From an uncultured Alistipes sp. (GTDB lineage: Bacteria; Bacteroidota; Bacteroidia; Bacteroidales; Rikenellaceae): a DNA stretch of 6,258 nt. Below are positions 1-5,747 of this stretch, piece by piece. Position numbers and translations under genes: made by a program. Under the pieces are notes generated by a model, which was not told the origin of the DNA, searched no databases, and was given only the letters and a program-made list of their open reading frames with translations. The DNA lies in the NCBI GenBank assembly GCA_900769525.1, contig CAAGGY010000009.1, forward strand, positions 1-6,258. Direction: 5' to 3'. Each line of letters starts with the position of its first letter. Positions within the stretch are counted from its first letter, which is position 1.

Positions 1-10
1 CACCAAACTC

Positions 11-60
11 AACTCCTCGAATGGGACGTACGCCAAGTACTACCCATCCGAGGAGTTTTT
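11..60 (+). terminator. Rho-independent terminator, copy 1
   Basis: AACTCCTCG (11-19) pairs with CGAGGAGTT (49-57). After a 1x1 mismatch, ATGGG (21-25) pairs with CCCAT (43-47). After a second small internal loop, GTAC (28-31) pairs with GTAC (37-40) around the loop GCCAA. The stem is followed by a T run (56-60) on the plus strand. The opposite side has no matching T run, so it should act rightward, ending a gene located before the window. Confidence 0.8.
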
Positions 61-114
61 CATTTGGCACCACATCTCATGACTTCTAACAACAAATTCT
101 CTTTGCTGCTATAA

Positions 115-129
115 GCCGCAATCTGCGGC
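115..129. other. Small GC-rich inverted repeat between the terminator copies
   Basis: GCCGC (115-119) and GCGGC (125-129) form a five-base-pair stem with the loop AATCT. It lies in the non-conserved part of the 128-base unit and has no counterpart in the second copy. It has no T run after it. Its function is unknown and it may be chance. Confidence 0.35.
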
Positions 130-138
130 ACCAAGCTT

Positions 139-188
139 AACTCCTCGAATGGGACGTACGCCAAGTACTACCCATCCGAGGAGTTTTT
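139..188 (+). terminator. Rho-independent terminator, copy 2
   Basis: This has the same hairpin as the first copy, shifted by 128 bases: outer arms at 139-147 and 177-185, middle arms at 149-153 and 171-175, inner GTAC arms at 156-159 and 165-168, then a T run to 188. The hairpin sequence is identical to copy 1 across its whole length. In tandem it would act as a fail-safe terminator shielding the downstream channel gene from read-through. Confidence 0.8.
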
Positions 189-293
189 CATTTGGCACCA
201 CATCTCACGCCTTCTAAAAGCAAATTACCCTCTACACGCTACTTGCGGAGCGAGAATTTTATTTTCTTGTGAGGCAATTTCCACAATTTTTGT

Positions 294-300
294 TATCTTG
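294..300 (+). promoter_or_regulatory. Possible -7 promoter element for the channel gene
   Basis: TATCTTG followed by CAACCGAA resembles the Bacteroidota -7 element TAnnTTTG but is one T short. The nearest TTG upstream (267-269) is about 24 bases away, longer than the usual spacing to a -33 element. The position, about 35 bases before the ATG and downstream of two terminators, suits a promoter for this gene, but the match is weak. A perfect AT palindrome, AATAATATTATT (321-332), lies between it and the start codon, with no Shine-Dalgarno sequence. Confidence 0.35.
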
Positions 301-335
301 CAACCGAATATTCTCCTATTAATAATATTATTGCG

Positions 336-1610
336 ATGGTAGAGTCAACAAAGGGCGAGGTGATAGAGCACGCTTTAGATGCAAAGGTGGTTGAGCATAC
401 GAGCAACCGTGTGATAGAGTGGGTAAATAGCTACCTTACGAAGTGGGGCTGTGGCCAGGAACTTGCCGACAATATTGACGAGTGGGTGCTACTACTTCTG
501 ATAGTAGTATTTGCACTATGTGTCGATGTGGTGTTGCGCAGGGTGGTGCTACGCATTGTGCGCAACATTGTGCGACGAACAAAGGCATCGTGGGATGATA
601 TGCTCTTCGACCACAATGTCTTGGTGCGTATGTGCAGCATCGTTGTGCCGCTAACCATATATGCCCTCTTGCCTCTTGCTCTCCCCGACGACGATGCGGG
701 TGCCCTCACGACAATTATCACGCGCGCCGTGGAGATATATATTGTCGTGGCCTTTGTTCGCTTCTTCAACGCCATACTCAGGATGACATTTGAGATTGCC
801 GACAACCGCCCATCGTTGCACGGTAGGCCCATAAAGGGCTTGATGCAGACGGGTCAGGTGATAGTGCTCTGTATTGCGGCGATTCTTATTGTCGCCATCG
901 TCATAGATAAGTCGCCAGTGATGCTACTCACGGGACTTGGTGCCTCGGCAGCGGTGCTGATGTTGATATTCCAGAATAGTATTCTTGGCCTTGTGGCGGG
1001 CATACAGCTCTCGGTAAACAAGATGTTGAAGGTAGGCGATTGGATATCTATGCCGAGCCACAATGTTGATGGCGTAGTCGAGGAGGTGGCGCTCACAACA
1101 GTAAAGATTCGTGGCTGGGACAACACGTTGCAGACAATACCGCCTTACCTGCTTATCAACGAGCCTTTCGACAACTGGCAGGCGATGTTTGAGTCGGGCG
1201 GACGACGTATAAAGCGCTCGATTAATATCGACATGACAACGGTTAGGTTTGCAGATGCGGCACTCCTTGAGCGCATAGCGAGCAACGAGCAGGCACGCAC
1301 AGCACTGGAGGGCATAGAGAGTAGGTCTGACGAGGGGGCAACGCTCACAAACCTCGACCTTTTCACACGCTCGTTGCGCAGATATCTGTCGACGCACCCA
1401 CGCATAAACTCCAAGATGATTACGATGGTACGTCAGCTACAGCCTACGCAGTGGGGCTTGCCTATCGAGTTGTACTGCTTCTCGTCAAATGTAAATTGGG
1501 TGGCATACGAGACACTCCAGGCTGAGGTGATATCCTACGTTGTGGCACTTGCTCCATACTTCGATCTAAAGGTCTACCAGGCACCATCGAGCTACGATAT
1601 TAAGGCTTAG
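336..1610 (+). CDS. ybdG: Mechanosensitive ion channel, MscS superfamily, YbdG/MscM type
   Basis: The 424-residue inner-membrane protein is predicted to open under membrane tension and release solutes during osmotic downshock. Hydrophobic segments lie at about residues 50-68, 98-116, 131-150 and 172-190, followed by the pore-lining helix and MscS core at about 195-227 with the glycine- and alanine-rich stretch GLGASAAVLMLIFQNSILGL. A cytoplasmic beta domain follows, with KVGDWI (232-237), DGVVEEVALTTVKIRGWDN (245-263) and the IPPYLLINEPFDNW segment. The GGRRIKRSI motif (288-296) and the C-terminal stretch with MVRQLQPTQWGLPIELY are characteristic of E. coli YbdG, which has nearly the same length (415 residues), rather than of short MscS. 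The start at 336 leaves a charged soluble N-terminus before the first helix and follows an AT-rich leader without a Shine-Dalgarno site. The next gene begins 51 bases later but has its own promoter element. The family assignment is firm; channel activity is inferred. Confidence 0.93.
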   Translation: MVESTKGEVIEHALDAKVVEHTSNRVIEWVNSYLTKWGCGQELADNIDEWVLLLLIVVFALCVDVVLRRVVLRIVRNIVRRTKASWDDMLFDHNVLVRMCSIVVPLTIYALLPLALPDDDAGALTTIITRAVEIYIVVAFVRFFNAILRMTFEIADNRPSLHGRPIKGLMQTGQVIVLCIAAILIVAIVIDKSPVMLLTGLGASAAVLMLIFQNSILGLVAGIQLSVNKMLKVGDWISMPSHNVDGVVEEVALTTVKIRGWDNTLQTIPPYLLINEPFDNWQAMFESGGRRIKRSINIDMTTVRFADAALLERIASNEQARTALEGIESRSDEGATLTNLDLFTRSLRRYLSTHPRINSKMITMVRQLQPTQWGLPIELYCFSSNVNWVAYETLQAEVISYVVALAPYFDLKVYQAPSSYDIKA

Positions 1611-1615
1611 GTGGC

Positions 1616-1634
1616 TAAATATTGTTAATATTTA
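1616..1634. promoter_or_regulatory. AT-rich perfect dyad, possible operator
   Basis: TAAATATT and AATATTTA form eight-base inverted arms around GTT. The dyad begins six bases after the channel gene's stop codon and ends two bases before the -7 element of the lipoprotein gene, so it covers the area where the upstream promoter contacts would fall. An AT-only stem without a following T run is a poor terminator, so a protein-binding site is the better guess. No regulator is identified. Confidence 0.4.
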
Positions 1635-1635
1635 C

Positions 1636-1643
1636 TACTTTTG
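1636..1643 (+). promoter_or_regulatory. Bacteroidota -7 promoter element for the CotH-type gene
   Basis: TACTTTTG matches the consensus TAnnTTTG at every fixed position. A clear -33 TTTG at the usual distance is lacking. Transcription would start a few bases downstream, giving a leader of only about 12 bases before the ATG at 1662. This suggests that the lipoprotein gene is transcribed independently of the channel gene, although read-through is possible because no GC-rich terminator separates them. Confidence 0.65.
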
Positions 1644-1661
1644 TCCCGAAAAATTTAGATT

Positions 1662-3218
1662 ATGAAACAAATATTTAAGCTAATATCTGTACTTCTACTC
1701 TGTGCGCTATGCCTTGTGGCGTGTACCGAAGATGCTCAATTGGTGCTCCCAGAGAACCCCAATAGCGGTAATACCGATTCTGGCGATGGCAATGAGGATG
1801 ACTCTGGTGAGGAGCCTGATAATGGTGAGAACCCCGATAATGGTGAGGAGCCTAATCCCAATGAGCCACCGATGTACAATGACTACCCCAATACGGCGTG
1901 GGCTGTGGGTGAGCTTGACTGTGTCTTCGATATGAACGAGCTTCCGGAGATTCGTATTACAATATCTGAGGATGAGTGGAACAATCTGTTGAAGGCCTAC
2001 GATAGAGATAGCAACACTAATGAGTATGTCCACTGCGACGTGGAGTACAAATCCAAGGGCGAGACCCACAACTTCGCTGATGCGGGATTGCGTCTTCGTG
2101 GTAACACTTCACGCAAGCGTCCAGAGGGTAATGGCGGTGAGATGCATAGAAAGGATAATACCGATTGGCACCATTGCCACTTTATGGTCAACCTGCGTAA
2201 GTATCAGAAGGATGATGCCCACGAGCTAAAGAACGTGCGTAAGCTCCACCTCAAGTGGCACAAGGACGACCGTGCCTACTGTCGTGAGATATACTGCTAC
2301 GACCTATTCCGTAGATTTGGAATATGGACTGCTCCTTATAGCTCATATTGCCGCCTGTGGATTAATGTTGAGGATGACTCTAAGGCTGCATACTATGGTG
2401 TATATGAGCAGATTGAGGCCATCGACGACAAGTATGTAAAGAAGCGCAAGGAGCTCTATGGTGACCATAAGCACAACCTATGGAAGTGTCGATGGGGTGC
2501 TGATCTTAATTATGACAACATTCGCAATGCCTCTATCTACTTCGACGACGAGTCGGGTGGCAACTACACCTACGAGCTTAAGAGTAACACAGATAATTTC
2601 GCAGCAGCAAAGGAGCAGCTTATAGAGTTCGCACGAAATATCAAGCAGCGCAATGGTCAGGACTTCCACGACTGGATTGCCTCGGTGTGCGATGTGCGCC
2701 TCTTGTTGCGCACCTACGCAGTGAATGTTGTTGTGGGTATGTGGGATGACTATTGGAACAATAAGAATAACTACTATATCTACTTTAACTCGTCGGATAA
2801 GAACAACTACAAATTCTTCTTCATCCCTTACGACTACGACAACACGCTTGGTACGTCAAATCACTGCGGTGTACAGAGCGACTCTGGTCGTCACGATCCA
2901 CTAAATTGGGGTAATACGCACGAATCGCCACTTATCGGTAAGATTTTGCAGTTTGACGACTATCGCAAGATATATGTCGAGGCCCTTAATGAGCTTATCG
3001 ACCCTGCAAACAACCTCTTTTACTACCAACATTCGATTGATCGTATTAATGGCTGGCACGCAATGATTCGTGACTATGTTGTCAACGACACCGAGGAGGA
3101 TTGCGAGATTAAGGATCGCCCAGCAGGCTGGGGCAACATCTACGACTATCGTATTCTCGACGCAAGCTCGTCGATGAACTTCTTTAAGGTCAAGGCGCAA
3201 TCAATACCTAAGAATTAG
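1662..3218 (+). CDS. Secreted lipoprotein with CotH-type kinase domain
   Basis: The 518-residue protein begins with a lipoprotein signal peptide: MKQIFK, a hydrophobic core and the lipobox LVAC with lipidated Cys21. The acidic residues after the cysteine (TED) resemble Bacteroidota surface-export signals, so display on the cell surface is plausible. Residues 31-70 form an Asn/Gly/Glu/Asp/Pro-rich linker with short internal repeats. The CotH-like domain covers roughly 85-515 and shows the family's landmarks: GLRLRGNTSR (142-151), the region KLHLKWHKDDRAYCREIYCYDLF, RLWIN (231-235), YYGVYEQIE (244-252), LWKC and FFIPYDYDNTLG (386-397), whose aspartates match the metal-binding, catalytic end of the atypical kinase fold. 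CotH of spore formers phosphorylates coat proteins; here the substrate is unknown. The start gives an intact signal peptide directly after a short leader. The mature part has ten further cysteines, which is high for a Bacteroidales lipoprotein. Kinase activity is inferred from family membership only. Confidence 0.88.
   Translation: MKQIFKLISVLLLCALCLVACTEDAQLVLPENPNSGNTDSGDGNEDDSGEEPDNGENPDNGEEPNPNEPPMYNDYPNTAWAVGELDCVFDMNELPEIRITISEDEWNNLLKAYDRDSNTNEYVHCDVEYKSKGETHNFADAGLRLRGNTSRKRPEGNGGEMHRKDNTDWHHCHFMVNLRKYQKDDAHELKNVRKLHLKWHKDDRAYCREIYCYDLFRRFGIWTAPYSSYCRLWINVEDDSKAAYYGVYEQIEAIDDKYVKKRKELYGDHKHNLWKCRWGADLNYDNIRNASIYFDDESGGNYTYELKSNTDNFAAAKEQLIEFARNIKQRNGQDFHDWIASVCDVRLLLRTYAVNVVVGMWDDYWNNKNNYYIYFNSSDKNNYKFFFIPYDYDNTLGTSNHCGVQSDSGRHDPLNWGNTHESPLIGKILQFDDYRKIYVEALNELIDPANNLFYYQHSIDRINGWHAMIRDYVVNDTEEDCEIKDRPAGWGNIYDYRILDASSSMNFFKVKAQSIPKN
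1801..1866 (+). repeat. Short in-frame repeats encoding the acidic linker
   Basis: The stretch encodes repeated variants of the six-residue unit E-x-P-[DN]-N-G (EEPDNG, ENPDNG, EEPNPN). At the DNA level, GATAATGGTGAG occurs twice, 18 bases apart. This is a low-complexity spacer between the lipid anchor and the folded domain, and its length may vary between strains by replication slippage. Confidence 0.6.
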
Positions 3219-3232
3219 GCTTGACTAATAGC

Positions 3233-3288
3233 AAAAGAGACTACCCAGGGATGGTACCATGAAGTACAGCCCTGGGTAGTCTGCTTTT
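3233..3288. terminator. Bidirectional rho-independent terminator between convergent genes
   Basis: AGACTACCCAGGG (3238-3250) pairs perfectly with CCCTGGGTAGTCT (3270-3282) for 13 base pairs. The flanking AAAAG (3233-3237) and CTTTT (3284-3288) extend the stem past one bulged G and give a T run on either strand. It therefore ends the CotH-type gene rightward and the EF-G paralog leftward. The loop is not random: GTAC (3254-3257) and GTAC (3264-3267) can pair inside it, as in the two terminators at the left end of the window. Confidence 0.88.
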
Positions 3289-3292
3289 AGAG

Positions 3293-3312
3293 AGGGGTCG
3301 CATAGGACCCCT
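3293..3312 (-). other. 3' UTR hairpin after the EF-G paralog
   Basis: AGGGGTC (3293-3299) and GACCCCT (3306-3312) form a seven-base-pair stem with the loop GCATAG, beginning 13 bases after the stop codon of the leftward gene. It lacks a proper T run in the leftward direction (CTCTAAAAG follows). It probably protects the mRNA end or acts as an auxiliary structure ahead of the stronger bidirectional terminator. Confidence 0.45.
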
Positions 3313-3324
3313 TATCTCGAGAAA

Positions 3325-5478
3325 TTACTCCTCGTCAGTATCAGTGTAAGCCTTCAACAACTTATCCTGAACATCTGATGGAACCTGCTCGTATGACTCG
3401 AAGTGCATAGTGTAGGTTGCAGCACCTGATGTGAGTGATGACAATGATGTTGAGTAGCGATAGAGCTCAGCAAGAGGCACACGTGCGTTGAGGCGGTCGA
3501 AGCCCTTATCAGACTCCATACCCATAATCATAGCACGGCGGTTCTGCAAGTCGCTCATCACAGCACCCATATACTCGCTTGGAGTGAGTACCTCGACGCT
3601 GTAGATAGGCTCCATAATCTTTGGACCTGCCTGGCGGAATGCATCCTTGAATGCGTTACGGCCTGCAAGCTTAAATGAGAGCTCGTTTGAATCTACTGGG
3701 TGCATCTTACCGTAGTAAACAACTACACGGATGTCACGTGCGTAAGAACCTGTCAATGGACCCTCATCCATCTTCTCCATGATACCCTTCAAGATAGCTG
3801 GCATGAAGCGAGTGTCGATAGCACCACCTACAACTGAGTTGTAGAACTGCAACTTACCACCCCATGGCAAGTCGTACTCCTCCTTACCCTTGAGGTTGAC
3901 AGCGATCTCCTGGCCGTTAACCTTATACTTAGTAGGCTCTGGCATACCCTCGAAGTAAGGCTCGATAACAAGGTGTACCTCACCAAACTGACCAGAACCA
4001 CCTGACTGCTTCTTGTGACGGTAGTCTGCCTGAGCAACCTTAGTGATAGTCTCACGATATGGAATCTTAGGAGCGAAGAACTCAACCTCCATCTTATTCT
4101 CTGCTACAAGACGCTGCTTGAGGATGTTCAAGTGGTGCTCACCCTGACCCTGGATGATAGTCTGCTTGAGCTCCTTAGAGTACTCCACAAGGATTGTAGG
4201 ATCCTCGAACTTAGCGTCGTTCAAAAGCTTACCGAGCTTCTCCTCATCGTTCTGCTCCTTAGCCTTGATAGCTGCACGGTAGCGAGGCTCTGGGAATACG
4301 ATAGGCTCAACAGCAATTGGAGCTGCAGGAGCTGCCAATGTATCGTTTGTGCGAGTACCCTTAAGCTTCACTGTGCAACCAATATCACCTGCAGAGAGTT
4401 CTGAAACCTTAACACGGTTCTTACCAGCAACTGCAAACAACTGAGAGAGCTTCTCCTTGTTACCTGTACGAGAGTTCACAAGCTCCATACCCTCAGTCAC
4501 CTTACCACGAACTACACGGAAGTAGGTAATCTCACCGATATGCTGCTCGAGCTGGCTCTTAAATACGAATACTACTGCAGGCTCATTGTCGTTTGCCAAG
4601 ATCTCCTCGCCCTCAGTTGAGAGGAATGCTGGAGCCTTCAATGGACCAGGACCAACGTTGATGATGAACTCCATAAGACGCTTAGTACCGATGTCACGCT
4701 TACCTGAAGCACAGAAGATAGGCATGATATCACGCTTCGACACGCCGAGCTTCAAACCAGCACGGATATCGTCCTGTGTGAGTGAACCCTTCTCGAAGTA
4801 GAGCTCCATAAGAGCGTCATCGTAGACTGCAGCAGCCTCAGCAAGCTCCTGGTTGAGAGCCTGAGCACGCTCCATCTCGCTCTCTGGGATAGGATACTCC
4901 TCACGCTTACCGTTCTCGTCTACGAACTTGTAGAGCTTCATCATCAATACGTCGATGAATGAGTCGAAGCCTGAACCCTGATTAACAGGATACTGAACGA
5001 TAACTGGCTTAACAGATGAGTTAGCACGAACGCCCTCAACAGTAGCCTCGAAGTTAGCCTTGTCGCCATCGAGCTGGTTAACAACACCGATGAGTGGCTT
5101 GTTCAAAATGCGAGCATAGCGTGACTGGAGCTCAGAGCCAACCTCCCAGCCATTCTGTGCGTTGAGTACCATAACACCTACGTCACCAACCTTAAACGCT
5201 GAGAACAACGAGCCACAGAAGTCGTCTGAACCTGGGCAGTCGATGATGTTGAGCTTACGGTCCATAAACTCAGTAAAGAGGGTTGTAGAATAGATCGAAC
5301 GCTTGTACTCGTGCTCGATATCTGTGTTATCCGAGATTGTGTTGTTATTCTCGATACTACCCCTGCGGTCAATCACTTTACCCTCGAAAGCCATTGCCTC
5401 TGCAAGGGTAGTTTTACCGGCGCCAGGTGCACCAATCAGAACGATGTTCTTAATCTCTTTTGCTGAATAGTTTTTCAT
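3325..5478 (-). CDS. fusA2: Elongation factor G paralog (EF-G2 type) with degenerate GTPase motifs
   Basis: This 717-residue translocase-like factor has the full EF-G layout: G domain with G' insert (about 1-285), domain II (about 295-385), domain III with GQGEHHLNILKQRL (444-457), domain IV with HKKQSGGSGQFGEVHL (488-503), and domain V (about 620-705). The P-loop is GAPGAGKTT (16-24), whereas canonical EF-G has AHIDAGKTT. The switch I sequence RGITI is replaced by RSIYST. G3 reads DCPGSDDF (80-87) where canonical EF-G has DTPGHVDF, so Ser84 replaces the catalytic histidine. G4 is NQLD (134-137) where NKxD is usual. The domain IV tip keeps the functional histidine (His593, in GKMHPVDSNE). This fits the second EF-G of gut Bacteroides, reported to support translation during carbon starvation without GTPase activity. 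Automated annotation would probably call it fusA. The start at 5478 puts the P-loop at the usual distance from the N-terminus and lacks a Shine-Dalgarno site. Identification as an EF-G paralog is firm; the lack of GTPase activity is inferred. Confidence 0.92.
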   Translation of the reverse strand: MKNYSAKEIKNIVLIGAPGAGKTTLAEAMAFEGKVIDRRGSIENNNTISDNTDIEHEYKRSIYSTTLFTEFMDRKLNIIDCPGSDDFCGSLFSAFKVGDVGVMVLNAQNGWEVGSELQSRYARILNKPLIGVVNQLDGDKANFEATVEGVRANSSVKPVIVQYPVNQGSGFDSFIDVLMMKLYKFVDENGKREEYPIPESEMERAQALNQELAEAAAVYDDALMELYFEKGSLTQDDIRAGLKLGVSKRDIMPIFCASGKRDIGTKRLMEFIINVGPGPLKAPAFLSTEGEEILANDNEPAVVFVFKSQLEQHIGEITYFRVVRGKVTEGMELVNSRTGNKEKLSQLFAVAGKNRVKVSELSAGDIGCTVKLKGTRTNDTLAAPAAPIAVEPIVFPEPRYRAAIKAKEQNDEEKLGKLLNDAKFEDPTILVEYSKELKQTIIQGQGEHHLNILKQRLVAENKMEVEFFAPKIPYRETITKVAQADYRHKKQSGGSGQFGEVHLVIEPYFEGMPEPTKYKVNGQEIAVNLKGKEEYDLPWGGKLQFYNSVVGGAIDTRFMPAILKGIMEKMDEGPLTGSYARDIRVVVYYGKMHPVDSNELSFKLAGRNAFKDAFRQAGPKIMEPIYSVEVLTPSEYMGAVMSDLQNRRAMIMGMESDKGFDRLNARVPLAELYRYSTSLSSLTSGAATYTMHFESYEQVPSDVQDKLLKAYTDTDEE

Positions 5479-5680
5479 AGTATATTAGTTTTTAGGTTTT
5501 AACGTTGTCTTAGTCGGTTTTAGGTGGTATCTCTACCGTCGAAAGGCTCTTAAGTGCCTTTGCGGATTATAAAGTTAAGCACTTTTTTTTTAACTGCAAA
5601 ATATAAAGCTAAAATTTTTAAAAAATAGGTTATTTTTACCACTATACTATCCCCTTTTTATACCATAATATAATATAGGT
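5479..5680 (-). promoter_or_regulatory. AT-rich leader and presumed promoter region of the EF-G paralog
   Basis: Reading leftward, this stretch holds long A and T runs (5580-5640), TATATTTTG at about 5605-5597 (the Bacteroidota -7 element with one extra base) and TATAAT at 5571-5566. No exact TAnnTTTG is present, so the start site cannot be fixed. Either candidate implies a leader of roughly 80-115 bases. That leader contains the inverted repeat AAAGGC (5542-5547) and GCCTTT (5556-5561) and ends in an A-rich stretch before the ATG. No regulator site was recognised. Confidence 0.4.
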
Positions 5681-5718
5681 AACGAGCCCCTCTGACAATT
5701 TTGTCGGAGAGGCTCGTT
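5681..5718 (-). terminator. Hairpin downstream of the OmpP1/FadL-type gene
   Basis: AACGAGCC (5681-5688) pairs with GGCTCGTT (5711-5718). After one mismatch, CTCTGACA (5690-5697) pairs with TGTCGGAG (5702-5709) through one wobble, around a four-base loop. It lies 30 bases past the leftward stop codon, the usual place for a terminator. The sequence after it in the leftward direction (ACCTATATTATATTA) is AT-rich but not a clean T run, so termination may be partial. It lacks the GTAC core seen in the other terminators of the window. Confidence 0.6.
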
Positions 5719-5747
5719 GCCAACTACTTATCTCTAATTTTTTTCGC

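Larger units (their letters stand above)
1..226 (+). repeat. Two-copy tandem repeat carrying terminator hairpins, period 128 bases
   Basis: Bases 1-98 and 129-226 align without gaps and differ at only six positions (7, 10, 80, 82, 90 and 92 of the unit). The remaining 30 bases of each period (99-128 and 227-256) are not clearly related. Each copy contains a long hairpin followed by a T run and then a conserved tail containing TTTGGCACCACATCTCA. The tail can extend the structure: CCAAA at 3-7 can pair with TTTGG at 63-67, and in copy 2 the A-to-G change at the same place is compatible with a G-U pair. No open reading frame accounts for the conservation. The most economical reading is a recent duplication of a 3' untranslated region and terminator of a gene lying left of the window. 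A small repeat family or a structured RNA is also possible. Confidence 0.85.

Noticed and set aside
1..226. CRISPR array or integron attC sites
   Set aside because: There are only two copies, the repeat block is 98 bases and the spacer only 30. Each block is a terminator-like hairpin with a T run. No integrase core sites (RYYYAAC with GTTRRRY) were convincing at the hairpin ends, and no cas or integrase gene is present.
267..300. Full -33/-7 promoter for the channel gene
   Set aside because: The TTG at 267-269 is about 24 bases from the TATCTTG element, beyond the normal spacing, and the -7 match is imperfect. It was kept only as a weak -7 candidate.
321..332. AATAATATTATT palindrome as an operator ahead of the channel gene
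   Set aside because: A 12-base AT-only palindrome with no loop is easily produced by chance in an AT-rich leader, and it lies downstream of any plausible start site. It is mentioned only as context.
924..1397. Minus-strand open frame of 157 codons inside the channel gene
   Set aside because: It lies wholly antisense to a clearly conserved MscS-family gene. Its translation is rich in Cys and Arg with no recognisable domain, and other antisense frames overlap it. It is a shadow of the coding strand.
1707..2069. Minus-strand open frame of 120 codons across the lipoprotein linker
   Set aside because: Its Ile-, Leu- and Val-rich translation is simply the antisense of the Asn/Asp/Gly/Glu-rich repeats. 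It has no independent support.
4015..4404. Plus-strand open frame of 129 codons inside the EF-G paralog
   Set aside because: It is antisense to conserved EF-G domains II to IV, and its Leu- and Ser-rich translation is what biased codon use on the other strand produces. It has no promoter or start signal.
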